Source: Acetobacter aceti (GTDB lineage Bacteria; Pseudomonadota; Alphaproteobacteria; Acetobacterales; Acetobacteraceae). Taken from it: DNA of 64,000 bases. The position numbers and the translations under genes were made by a program. Positions 51,780 to 59,836 of this stretch are shown one piece after another. The first letter of the stretch is position 1, and each line of letters begins with the position of its first letter. Where the stretch lies: assembly GCF_002005445.1 (NCBI RefSeq), contig NZ_CP014692.1, forward strand, positions 3,332,501 through 3,396,500. Reading direction: 5' to 3'. The notes under the pieces are model-generated. The model made no database searches, was not told where the DNA came from, and saw nothing but the letters and a program-made list of their open reading frames with translations.

Positions 51780-52673
51780 ATGTCTGCAACCTATGAACGC
51801 TATCGCAACGTCCCGCTGACGCCCCCCAACCAGGCACCGCCCGCCCTGCGCTACCCCTGGCCCGAAGGGAACCGGGCCGCCATGTTCCTGTCTTTCGATA
51901 TTGATGCGGAAAGCGCATGGACCGGCAAGGATCCGTCCCATGCCGACCGTCTTGTCACCATGTCCTTCGGCGGGTTCGAGGCACGGGTGGGCACACCCGT
52001 CATCCTCAGGCTTTTACGGGAAATGGAGCTGAAGGCCACGTTTTTCATTACCGGCTGGGCGGTGGAAGCCCACCCCGCCATGGCCGAGGCGGTACTGGCT
52101 GATGGTCATGAAATCGGGCATCACGGCTATCATCATCTCATTCCCGAACCCGGCGCCGATCATATGCAGGAGGAACTGGATTACGGGCTGGAAGTGCTTA
52201 AAAGGCGGCTGGGCGTGGTGCCTGTGGGTTATCGTGCGCCCATCGGGGAAGCATCAGCCGAACTGTGCCAGAGCCTGAAGGAGCATAATTTTCTCTATAC
52301 CAGTTCCTGGTTTGATGATGTGCGCCCTTACCGGCAGTTGATGAAGGACGGATCGCCCGGCCTGATTGAACTGCCCCAGACCACCAGTTACGATGACTGG
52401 ATGCACGGGCTTGCGAACCGTTTCAGCCCGCGCTCGATCTTTCCCAAGGAGCATGTGCTGTCGATGTGGCGCGATGACCTGGACGAAACCCGCGCATGGG
52501 GTGACCTTGTGACAACCGTGTTCCATCCGCAGGTAAGCGGTCGGCCGATGCGCTTCCGGCTGTTGCGTGAATTTTTGCAATATACTGTCAGTTGCAACGA
52601 CGTATGGATTACAACAGGAGAGGAGATCGCACGGTATTACGAACAGCAGGAAAAAGCCCTTGCGGTATCGTGA
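51780..52673 (+). CDS. Polysaccharide-deacetylase-fold hydrolase (second copy)
   Basis: This 297-residue NodB-fold hydrolase is related to the one at 41898. Its D-x-D is in MFLSFDIDAESAW, followed by GTPVILRLLREMELKATFFITGWAVEAHP and HEIGHHGYHHLIPE (metal histidines). VGYRAPIGEASAELCQSL and LVTTVFHPQVSGRPMR complete it. It lacks a signal peptide. Two diverged copies in one island imply two related ring-opening or deacylation steps, or two related substrates. It starts 21 bases after the ATPase stop and ends 13 before a third binding protein. Confidence 0.88.
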   Translation: MSATYERYRNVPLTPPNQAPPALRYPWPEGNRAAMFLSFDIDAESAWTGKDPSHADRLVTMSFGGFEARVGTPVILRLLREMELKATFFITGWAVEAHPAMAEAVLADGHEIGHHGYHHLIPEPGADHMQEELDYGLEVLKRRLGVVPVGYRAPIGEASAELCQSLKEHNFLYTSSWFDDVRPYRQLMKDGSPGLIELPQTTSYDDWMHGLANRFSPRSIFPKEHVLSMWRDDLDETRAWGDLVTTVFHPQVSGRPMRFRLLREFLQYTVSCNDVWITTGEEIARYYEQQEKALAVS

Positions 52674-52686
52674 TCGTGCATTCGGG

Positions 52687-53484
52687 ATGATCCGCGCCCT
52701 TCTGCCCGTGCTGCTGTGGCCGGTTATGGCCACAGCAGCACCCCGGCAGGTGGTGATCGGTGTTTATCCCAGCTATCCGCCGCTCGACATGCGAGACCCG
52801 GAGACGGGGCAGCTGGAAGGCTTTGATATTGATCTTGCCACCGCCCTTGCCCGGCAGAATGGCTGGGCGCTGACATTTCGTGAAATCAGTTTTGAAGAAC
52901 TGCTGCCTGCCGTCCAGACCGGGCGTGTGGACCTGTTCTTCAATGGCATGATCGACAATGCGGTGCGGCGGGAATCCGTGGACTTCGTGGATTATCTGCG
53001 TGAAGGATCGCGTTTTCTTGTGCCGACGCGCGATGCGGCGATTTTCCGTACCCAGCGTGACCTGTGCGGCAAATACGTCGCGGCCAACAGGACCACCAGC
53101 CAGCCGGCTCAGATCCAGCAATGGAGCGCGGAAAACTGCAGTGGGAACGAAATCAGGTTCTATCCCGCGGAAAATGACTCCGACGCCATGATCCAGCTTT
53201 ATGAAGGGCGGGTGCAGGCGATGATGGTTGACAGCATTGTCACCCAATATGTGATCCGACGTGAAAAGGGACGAATTACGGCAATGGAAGGGCTGATTTT
53301 CCCACAGAAATTCGGAATTGGGTTTCATAAGGGCAACACGGAACTGGCGGAACAGATCCGCAGCGGCCTGCGTGAACTTGTCCTGAATGGAAATTATAAA
53401 GAACTTCTTGATAAATGGGGTTTGCCGCAGGAAAATGGCCTTGACGAAGAATTGCGGCAGTCGTCCGTACCTGTCAGTCAGTGA
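52687..53484 (+). CDS. Family 3 ABC substrate-binding protein (third copy)
   Basis: This 265-residue periplasmic protein has a clear signal peptide (MIRALLPVLLWPVMATAA-AP). The core has YPSYPPLDMRDPETGQLEGFDIDLATALARQ, LLPAVQTGRVDLFFNGMIDNAVRRESVDFVDYL and LCGKYVAANRTTSQPAQIQQW. The order and a late GLIFPQKFGIGFHKGN match the other two copies. I chose ATG 52687, just after the deacetylase stop; a longer frame overlaps that gene without a plausible signal. Three binding proteins for one permease suggest related ligands. Confidence 0.88.
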   Translation: MIRALLPVLLWPVMATAAPRQVVIGVYPSYPPLDMRDPETGQLEGFDIDLATALARQNGWALTFREISFEELLPAVQTGRVDLFFNGMIDNAVRRESVDFVDYLREGSRFLVPTRDAAIFRTQRDLCGKYVAANRTTSQPAQIQQWSAENCSGNEIRFYPAENDSDAMIQLYEGRVQAMMVDSIVTQYVIRREKGRITAMEGLIFPQKFGIGFHKGNTELAEQIRSGLRELVLNGNYKELLDKWGLPQENGLDEELRQSSVPVSQ

Positions 53485-53526
53485 TGGATACGTGCGCACA
53501 GCCTGCTATCAGATGGACCAGCCGGT

Positions 53527-54159
53527 TTGACAACGCCACCCCGCTCCTCAAGAAATCATAAAGAGTCCGATGTTCTGGATGCAGGTGAACTGCTGTTCCA
53601 GACACAGGGCTATGAATCAACCAAGATCGAAGCCATTGCCGTGGAAGCGTCTGTTGCTTCGGCTACGGTCTATAACTATTTTGAAACAAAGAATAATATT
53701 CTCCTCAGTATTATTCTTCGGCATCTGGAAGCCGCTCTTCCCGAACGCCGCCGGTTCATGCGTGCGCTGCCGGACGATCCGGTGGCGGGTATCATCGCGT
53801 TTGAAAACATGCTGGCCGAGCAGGCGCTACGCTTCCTTGACCGGGATTCATGGAAAGTCATCCTGACCGCCAAACTGCTCGATGACCAGTCTGCCGCTTA
53901 CCGCACGGCATGCAGGCTGGATACCCTGATCTACAAGCAGTACATCCGCATACTGACCCGGTATCGCAATATGGGGCGTATCGGGGACGACGTGGATATT
54001 GCCCTGCTGGCTTCCCTGCTGATTGATGTTGGCAATGCCGTGCTGGCGCGGATCGTGGGTTCGGCTCATACGGTGGCGGAAGGCATGAAGCTGTGGGGTG
54101 ACCCGAGTGTGCGCATGGTCTTGCGTGGCCTGATCGTTGAGCCGGGGAAACCTGTCTAG
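53527..54159 (+). CDS. TetR-family transcriptional regulator
   Basis: This 210-residue regulator has an N-terminal TetR helix-turn-helix (~15-60, VLDAGELLFQTQGYESTKIEAIAVEASVASATVYNYFETKNNIL). A helical ligand domain follows (LEAALPERRRFMRALPDDP...LDRDSWKVILTAKLLDDQ). The only start giving a full domain is TTG at 53527, with a poor ribosome site, so expression may be low. It is last in the plus-strand operon and is the only regulator gene in the island, which makes it the likely sensor for the imported compound. Confidence 0.88.
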   Translation: MTTPPRSSRNHKESDVLDAGELLFQTQGYESTKIEAIAVEASVASATVYNYFETKNNILLSIILRHLEAALPERRRFMRALPDDPVAGIIAFENMLAEQALRFLDRDSWKVILTAKLLDDQSAAYRTACRLDTLIYKQYIRILTRYRNMGRIGDDVDIALLASLLIDVGNAVLARIVGSAHTVAEGMKLWGDPSVRMVLRGLIVEPGKPV

Positions 54160-54168
54160 CAACTGTGT

Positions 54169-54410
54169 TTAAGCTACGTGGCTGATACGCCACGGCAGGC
54201 CTGTTTTGATTACAGCATTTGCGATTGTGATGAGACGCCGTGCGATCGCAATGAGGGTCAGTTTATGTGGTGCCCTCGATCCGTCATATCTTTGGCAACA
54301 ACTTTCAGAACCGGATTGTGACATGAGGCTGCCAATCCTGCCTGAAACAGGACGTGGCGGAGAGATCTTCTTCTCGCTGAGATGACACGTTTCCGGCCTC
54401 TGATCCCACA
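54169..54410 (-). pseudogene. IS110-family transposase C-terminal remnant
   Basis: On the minus strand one frame gives CGIRGRKRVIS and LRHVLFQAGLAASCHNPVLKVVAKDMTDRG. A second gives APHKLTLIAIARRLITIANAVIKTGLPW to the stop. These are consecutive parts of the IS110 C-terminal domain, separated by a frameshift near 54265. It marks the right edge of the catabolic island. The remaining gap to 54530 holds nothing I recognise. Confidence 0.78.
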
Positions 54411-54530
54411 CTGAGAAGCGTGGTCACATGGCCGCCTTGAAGAGCTGACCCCAATGGTTATTGACCTCATCGGACAGACCGGAACCGTGTGCGTCTGAAG
54501 TGTTGTTCTTTAAGCATGAAGCCTGACCCA

Positions 54531-54866
54531 TCAGAGTTGAGGGGTAACCACGGTCGCGCTTACGATCACGTGTTCGGCGACCATGCATTCTACGGATGAC
54601 GGATCCACGTCCCCCGGATCAGGCGTTTCAGCGGGATCTTGCGCCGCCGGAAAATAGATTAGGGCTCCAGTCTCTGATGTGGCGCAGCATTGACCAGCGC
54701 GCGTCGTCCCTCCGGAGACAGACGCCCCATACGGGCCATGCCAGTCCCGGGCGTTGACCGGATAGATTTCAGGTGTGCGTAAGAGAACCTTTCCGTCGCG
54801 ACAGTAACAGGTCTCCACAACGTACTTTCCAATGGTATCACGAACGACAGGCGCGAGCGTGTTCAT
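54531..54866 (-). CDS. Hypothetical protein, plasmid-type accessory gene
   Basis: This 111-residue protein begins MNTLAPVVRDTIGKYVVETCYCRDGKVLLRTPEIYPVNARDWHGPYGASVSGG. It has no signal peptide, helix-turn-helix or membrane segment. The cysteine pairs CYC and CC could bind metal but are not in a known motif. A GGAGATCG ribosome site precedes ATG 54866. It sits 60 bases after another plasmid-type hypothetical. Function unknown. Confidence 0.55.
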   Translation of the reverse strand: MNTLAPVVRDTIGKYVVETCYCRDGKVLLRTPEIYPVNARDWHGPYGASVSGGTTRAGQCCATSETGALIYFPAAQDPAETPDPGDVDPSSVECMVAEHVIVSATVVTPQL

Positions 54867-54926
54867 CGACGATCTCCAGAAACAGACAAACGATTTCAGG
54901 GCTTCCTGCGGATAATGGATCGCCCG

Positions 54927-55595
54927 TCATTCGAGCGCGGGCGACCATTCTTCTTGTTCAAGCACCTCACGCACGACGTCTTCAGGTGGTTCCTGTGCTT
55001 CATAGGAATCCCACCAGTCCTGATCGAGAAGATCAAAGATGTCGACACCGGCGGCACGGATGCAGATCCGGTTGGCTACGCGCAGATAACCGTAATGCTG
55101 CTTGCGGATCCGGAAGCGGGTCTTCGGCCAGCGCTTTTTCAGCAGCACGCGCAGATTGGCGGCCGCCAGCGTGCCGCTTCCCTCATCACCCTGTTTGAGA
55201 TGTGCGACATCCGGATCGGCGCGCAGCCGCTCGACTTCGGCGTCGAACGAAGCCTTTGCTTCAGCTTCCTTCCGACACTTTTCCGCAGCCAGCTCGTCGG
55301 CCTGCGTTTTCAGTCGTTCCAGCTGGTCCGCATCGGCGAACCCGTCCTCACGCGCATACACGGTCCACTGCACGCCGCGCAGGATCGCTTCGGGAAGACG
55401 CTGACTGCGCTGTCCCGTGAGAAACACGATGTCAAAACTGGCTGAGCCACCCGTCATGATGCTACGCCCTGCCAGCGACCGGACGGGGGTTTTCCCGACT
55501 TCGCCATACACGGCGGTCACGTAACCGCGTCCCCGGTTATAGAGGATCATGGAAACCATGGTGCCCACGATCAAGGGATTTTCGGAAATCGACAT
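54927..55595 (-). CDS. Hypothetical protein with LPD29-like C-terminus
   Basis: This 222-residue protein has a start (SISENPLIVGTMVSMILYNRGRGYVTAVYGE) that looks like a beta-rich small domain. The middle (~90-130, QLERLKTQADELAAEKCRKEAEAKASFDAEVERL) is a charged coiled coil. The end (~140-200, AAANLRVLLKKRWPKTRFRIRKQHYGYLRVANRICI) resembles the LPD29 domain of large polyvalent proteins on plasmids and phages. GAGGAG precedes ATG 55595. Such proteins are typical of conjugative plasmids in this group. The LPD29 call is tentative. Confidence 0.6.
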   Translation of the reverse strand: MSISENPLIVGTMVSMILYNRGRGYVTAVYGEVGKTPVRSLAGRSIMTGGSASFDIVFLTGQRSQRLPEAILRGVQWTVYAREDGFADADQLERLKTQADELAAEKCRKEAEAKASFDAEVERLRADPDVAHLKQGDEGSGTLAAANLRVLLKKRWPKTRFRIRKQHYGYLRVANRICIRAAGVDIFDLLDQDWWDSYEAQEPPEDVVREVLEQEEWSPALE

Positions 55596-55953
55596 TCTCT
55601 GCTCCTCTCAACATCTTTCCTGATGTCTCTGGAGCGGGCACAGTCCGGTGGACGGAACAGACGCGGCGCGCAGCGCCGGGATCGGAGCCACGCACAGGCC
55701 GCGCAGGGGGCGAGCATGGCGAGAACCCACCGTTTGTGGAGGACGCCGGACTGTGGCGCCCCCTTCCCTTATCTTGCTTTCCTTATCCTTCTATTTCTTC
55801 TATTGTATTGCAATCTCCGGAGAAATACGTCTGAATATTTATATATAAATTCGGTTTATCCACTGAGATAGATTTCCTCACCGTAAGTTCATGCGAAGAA
55901 TATGCAGTGAGGATAAGGAGCAAGACATTCAGGGTTTAATCTATGTACAAAGA
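55596..55953. other. Promoter region and composition shift, no gene
   Basis: This 358-base gap runs from G/C-rich DNA (to ~55750) to markedly A/T-rich DNA. The low-G+C block continues to about 60.8 kb and signals a join between DNA of different origin. I see no gene, only the promoter side of the LPD29-like gene and the 3' flank of the RTX-like gene. Confidence 0.5.
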
Positions 55954-57081
55954 TTAGGTCGAGAAGATAGTCGTCGAGTCAGCCGAAGGAAACGCTACCA
56001 GCGCCGTATGGTTCTGGATGCCTGAGAGAACACTCGCTGCTGAAGCAGAACTGTAATCTTCATTGGTGGCTGCCTGCGAGCTACCGATGGATGCGACCGA
56101 TGCACTTCCTTGAAGAGATTTGAGGGTGAAATCCGCCAATACAGAAGCGTGAATTTCTTTGAGGTCTGCGCCCGATAGCAAAGCACCGGTGGGCGATGCT
56201 GCCGCGTCAGATGCAAGACCACTCGATAAAGCCGACCTCTGGGCGGAAGTAGCTGCAGATGTCGTCCCCGGCCATGCAGCGGCAGCTTGGTTCTCTACCG
56301 AAGACAAATAAGTGACGCCATTCAGAACGACTGTTAGCACATTGGTCAGGAACACCATTTGACCGTCAGTCTGATCGTAGAGTGCCCAATCTTCGCCATT
56401 GTTAAGATAACTCGTACCGTTCTGGTCTAAATATCCTCCTGCGTAGGCAGACCAGACGTTATTGGCGTAGTAGGTGCTGTTCCCGCCATTGCATGTGATG
56501 ACGTCATTCCCAGCGCTCTGATGGAATGTGCAGTTTCCTATACCTTCGTAAAGAAAATTGTTTAGTGCTGCACCAGTAAACGTATCATTGCCACCAGATC
56601 CGTGAATGACAAGTTTTTGCAGCGCCGCTGACGCGCCACTTGTTGGATCAACCTGTTTGAAGACTGTGTGTGAGAGATCCATTGTGTCTCCACCATTACC
56701 CAATGCTTCGCCTGGATACATGCTGACACTGTCATTCGTGCCCTTAAAATCTATTTCTGTCGGTGCCCCGCCACTGGATGGGACACACTCAAAGATACCA
56801 ACATCAGTATCCGATCCATCGATTTCCAAAGTGACGTGTTGTGTGGTGCTGGGATTATTAATTCCGCCGAGCCAGAGGGTGCCCATCCAGTATCGTTCGG
56901 AGTTTGTATGTGTATCAATAGCTTCGTACGTACTAGAGTCGGGTGTCGCAACAATTTTTCCAGAATATCCGTTTGCGTCAAACATTGCCATATCAAGGCT
57001 TGTTGGACCGCCTATGCTGCCTTTGTAAGGAAAACCCTGGCTGAAATCTGAATATTCAGTTTGTACACTGGATACAGGCAT
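55954..57081 (-). CDS. RTX-repeat-like secreted protein
   Basis: This 375-residue protein has no classical signal peptide. A central stretch (~150-205) contains degenerate nonapeptide-like repeats, GSGGNDTFTGAALNNFLYEGIGN and AGNDVITCNGGNSTYYANN, of the calcium-binding RTX type. The flanks are Ser/Thr/Ala-rich, and the end is acidic and hydrophobic (ALVAFPSADSTTIFST), as in type I secretion substrates. ATG 57081 has GAGGTG upstream. No type I transporter gene is in the window, so the secretion route is a guess. It is divergent from two small paralogous genes of similar low G+C, and the 173-base gap must hold both promoters. Confidence 0.6.
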   Translation of the reverse strand: MPVSSVQTEYSDFSQGFPYKGSIGGPTSLDMAMFDANGYSGKIVATPDSSTYEAIDTHTNSERYWMGTLWLGGINNPSTTQHVTLEIDGSDTDVGIFECVPSSGGAPTEIDFKGTNDSVSMYPGEALGNGGDTMDLSHTVFKQVDPTSGASAALQKLVIHGSGGNDTFTGAALNNFLYEGIGNCTFHQSAGNDVITCNGGNSTYYANNVWSAYAGGYLDQNGTSYLNNGEDWALYDQTDGQMVFLTNVLTVVLNGVTYLSSVENQAAAAWPGTTSAATSAQRSALSSGLASDAAASPTGALLSGADLKEIHASVLADFTLKSLQGSASVASIGSSQAATNEDYSSASAASVLSGIQNHTALVAFPSADSTTIFST

Positions 57082-57299
57082 GAAACACCTCATCTATTAA
57101 CTGTTATGTAATATATACTAGCATGCGGAGAATAGCTTGCTCACCAAAATCGCCAATTTATTTCTGTATTTCATATATTCATATAACCTGTATATAAAAT
57201 TAGAAAATTAATGATTTATAGATGTGTTGGTGGGAATACTGAGCGAAAATTTACCATACCTTCAACTTGATGAATGTGGGTGTAATCGGGGAAAGTAAA

Positions 57300-57794
57300 A
57301 TGATTGTTGATCTTTCGTCCACAATATCGGCGATGCAATTATCCATCCTGGATGGCTCGATAAAGCCCGAAGCCATCGCATCTTCAAGGGTTGGAGGGAA
57401 CGTGACCAGTCTCGATGAGACGGGTGTAGCAACGGTGCTTGATTTTTCGTCAGAAGCGTCAAATGCCGTCTACAATAGCGGTCCAATTGTACTTCTGCCA
57501 CATGGTAATGAATATCTTCCTTACCCTGCAGCCACCACAATTAACGGTATACCTGTATCGCAGATTAAAGGTGCCGTTAGTCTAGAGGATGGGCTGCAAT
57601 ATACCACAAGTTCTTCTTCATCTTCGATCTCTTTTTATACTGCAGCAGGCACCGTATCAGAAAGAAGTCAAACGTCAGCGTCATTTTCCCTTGGCGCAGA
57701 TACAACAAACAACGAAGAGTCTCTCATCGCGAAGCTTTTTTCCAGTCCGACGAAGAGTGACAGCAACATTCCTTCAGAACAGCGTTCTGCCTAG
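57300..57794 (+). CDS. Unknown 164-residue protein, copy 1 of a tandem pair
   Basis: I do not recognise a family. The protein reads MIVDLSSTISAMQLSILDGSIKPEA, then an Asn/Ser/Val-rich middle with PIVLLPHGNEYLPYPAATTINGIPVSQIKGAVS. A serine-rich stretch (TSSSSSSISFYTAAG) and an Ala/Ser/Thr tail follow. There is no signal peptide, no Cys and no obvious enzyme motif; the alternating pattern suggests beta-structure. I chose ATG 57300 (GGGGA upstream) because it gives exactly the length of the second copy and aligns without gaps. The last ~31 codons share a 93-base identical block with copy 2. Confidence 0.6.
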   Translation: MIVDLSSTISAMQLSILDGSIKPEAIASSRVGGNVTSLDETGVATVLDFSSEASNAVYNSGPIVLLPHGNEYLPYPAATTINGIPVSQIKGAVSLEDGLQYTTSSSSSSISFYTAAGTVSERSQTSASFSLGADTTNNEESLIAKLFSSPTKSDSNIPSEQRSA

Positions 57795-57871
57795 ATCGTG
57801 TGAACGGATTGATGAAAACGGACCTTTCGAGACATTCTCAAGTAACAGCATGCAAATAATGAGAGGTACAA

Positions 57872-58366
57872 ATGTACATCGATATGTCAGGAGCGATCTC
57901 AGCGGCTGAATTATCCATCCAGGATGGCTCTTGGAAGCCCGAAGTCGCGGTGTCGAGCGCAGCGAATGCAAGCGTCAGCTCTGTCGACAGGACAGGAGCG
58001 GCGACACTGATTGACCTGTCATCCGAATCCTCAGATGCCATCTATCAGACTGATCCTGTTGTTCTTCTTCCTCAGGGGGATAAATATATTCCTGTAAGTG
58101 CGGGAGTTATCATAAATGGTATTCCTGCGTCACAGGTCAAAGGGGCGGTTACTTTCAAAGACGGTTTTCAATTAAGCATGACATCCTCATCCTCGTCATT
58201 CTCACTTTATACTGAGGCTGGTGCGGTCGCTGGAAGCAGTCAAACGTCAGCGTCATTTTCCCTTGGCGCAGATACAACAAACAACGAAGAGTCTCTCATC
58301 GCGAAGCTTTTTTCCAGTCCGACGAAGAGTAACAGCAACATTCATTCAGAACAGCTTCCTGCCTAA
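57872..58366 (+). CDS. Unknown 164-residue protein, copy 2 of a tandem pair
   Basis: This paralogue of the preceding gene has the same length and aligns over the full length without gaps. The start is MYIDMSGAISAAELSIQDGSWKPEV and the middle is PVVLLPQGDKYIPVSAGVIINGIPASQVKGAVT. SSSSSFSLYTEAG and the shared tail QTSASFSLGADTTNNEESLI follow. The N-terminal three quarters have diverged in sequence but not in pattern, whereas 58238-58330 is base-for-base identical to 57666-57758. Function unknown; secretion or assembly with the RTX-like protein is possible from position only. Confidence 0.6.
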   Translation: MYIDMSGAISAAELSIQDGSWKPEVAVSSAANASVSSVDRTGAATLIDLSSESSDAIYQTDPVVLLPQGDKYIPVSAGVIINGIPASQVKGAVTFKDGFQLSMTSSSSSFSLYTEAGAVAGSSQTSASFSLGADTTNNEESLIAKLFSSPTKSNSNIHSEQLPA

Positions 58367-58378
58367 CGCATTCTATCC

Positions 58379-58528
58379 TTACCGGACGGGCAGAAGCTCG
58401 TCGATACGGCTTGCGGAAAACCCCAAGACCATCGTTTCAAGGGTATTCCGCAAGCACTGAAACTGCTCAATCCCGTTGAATTTCGCCGTCTCGATCAGGG
58501 ATGCAATGACAACCCTGTGACGCAGGAC
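58379..58528 (-). pseudogene. IS66-family TnpC C-terminal remnant
   Basis: The minus strand encodes VASLIETAKFNGIEQFQCLRNTLETMVLGFSASRIDELLP, the conserved C-terminus of the IS66 transposase (SLIETAKLNG...RIDELLPW). Upstream similarity stops, so only about 50 residues remain. It abuts the unknown pair and suggests that the low-G+C block was joined by transposition. Confidence 0.78.
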
Positions 58529-58550
58529 TTTGGCGCTGGAGCCCTGCTCC

Positions 58551-59324
58551 TCACAACATGAGTTCTGGCTCAAGCCGCTCTCGACAAAATCTGTCAAGCG
58601 TAGCTTCGCTTGGAGGACTGGCCTCTCGCTCGTCTAACACTGAGTTTGAGGTGTGCACGATTTGCTCAATATAAGCAGACTCATCTCCAAGTCGTTCAAA
58701 CGGTTCATCTGCAAGAGAAGTGAAACCACAAATGCTCAAAACTGCGAGATTGGGGGATATCGTGCCGTGCCCGCCAAGGCTATAGGGTAGCTTCCGTTCA
58801 TCGGGTGACACCCAAGACTTTATTGCCTCCCTAGCCTCAGCAACACCTGCCAGATTGGCGATTGTTTCAAGCTCGTCGCAAATCTCAATAAACCGATTGC
58901 GGAGCGTATCAAACGACAGTTGATTATAAGTAATATGGCCTCCCTCCTTGGCGATGACAGTCACTGGCCCGGGACTCTGGTCGAGCCAATCCTGATAATC
59001 AGAAATTTTTTCCGACTCATCGAGAATGACAACCGTAAATGGTATCTCAATTGGGGCAGGCATGAATTTGAGTGCACGCGGCGATTGACCGTACCATTCG
59101 ATTGGAAGTTGTCCTGCGATCCGCCGCGCGATCCGGCTTGGCATTGACACAGGGGTCAGTTCGAAAATGTCAGTTGGAAAAGTATAGATGAAGCGCAGAA
59201 ATCCGCTGTTTCTACACAATGAGAGAGAGAAACCTTGGAATGGAGTAGCCTCTTCCGGCTTCCAGTCGGGAACGCTTATGAGAAAGCGAATTTTCGGATC
59301 GATTTGAATTGTATCATCGGCCAT
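58551..59324 (-). CDS. Hypothetical 257-residue protein
   Basis: I cannot place this protein in a family. From ATG 59324 it reads MADDTIQIDPKIRFLISVPDWKPEEATPFQGFSLSLCRNSGFLRFIYTFPTDIFELT, then a strand-rich part (IPFTVVILDESEKISDYQDWLDQSPGPVTVIAKEGG). The C-terminal half (~165-257) is helical and acidic. No signal peptide or membrane helix is visible. It belongs to the low-G+C block next to an HNH-type gene, a setting often seen for defence or cargo genes. Not enough is visible to propose a role. Confidence 0.5.
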   Translation of the reverse strand: MADDTIQIDPKIRFLISVPDWKPEEATPFQGFSLSLCRNSGFLRFIYTFPTDIFELTPVSMPSRIARRIAGQLPIEWYGQSPRALKFMPAPIEIPFTVVILDESEKISDYQDWLDQSPGPVTVIAKEGGHITYNQLSFDTLRNRFIEICDELETIANLAGVAEAREAIKSWVSPDERKLPYSLGGHGTISPNLAVLSICGFTSLADEPFERLGDESAYIEQIVHTSNSVLDEREASPPSEATLDRFCRERLEPELML

Positions 59325-59489
59325 GCAATTAATATGTGCCGACCAAATCATCGAGGCAAATGTTCTCGTCTGCGTCCACGGTTGCAAAAGGGTTTGAGAT
59401 GAGAATGGGTACGGAAAGCAGATGTGAACCGCTGAAGTGGTCAATAGCTGCTCCTCGCGTCTCGCAACCTAAAAGCCGCCAGTCGCCTA

Positions 59490-59627
59490 CCGGCCAAAAA
59501 TATTACATTGGTCATGTCGGCTATTCGGAAAACGGTCTGGGCGGCTGTATGTCCGAGATGAGGGCGACTGCCGCCTGTCTGCTCTGTTTCCGCTGAGCTG
59601 GCGGGCAGATCAGGGGGGAGAACGGCC
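59490..59627. repeat. Direct repeat A flanking the HNH gene
   Basis: This stretch begins CCGGCCAAAAATATTACATT, passes CTATTCGGAAAACGG and GGCGGCTGTATGTCCGAGATG, and ends near CAGGGGGGAGAACGG. It aligns with 60932-61076 in the same orientation, with scattered substitutions and small indels. The surrounding gap (59325-59836) holds no gene I can support. Similar GGCGGCTGTATGTC-type units occur widely between genes of alphaproteobacteria (from memory). Confidence 0.65.
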
Positions 59628-59836
59628 GGTCCGGTTTGGGGCACCCAGACAATATTTTCTGCCGTTCGTTCAGCTATGTGTAATGACCGCTGCGCGCCCA
59701 ACCCGGTCATTCAACCAGTTTGGTCGAGATCCGGTAAGCGGACAGTCGTGCTAAGCTTTCGAACCAATTAAGATGCTGATATTATTTCGATTTACAACCA
59801 TTGCGAAACTCCTGGTCAAAGAAACCTCTGAACTGA

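Noticed and set aside
57300..58366. The tandem 164-residue pair as a toxin-immunity system
   Set aside because: Both copies are the same family and neither has toxin, membrane or immunity motifs; nothing beyond adjacency supports it.
59441..59710. Minus-strand open frame across repeat A (and a similar one at 60822-61130 across repeat B)
   Set aside because: The shared peptide arises because both cross the same DNA repeat; neither has a start signal or domain.
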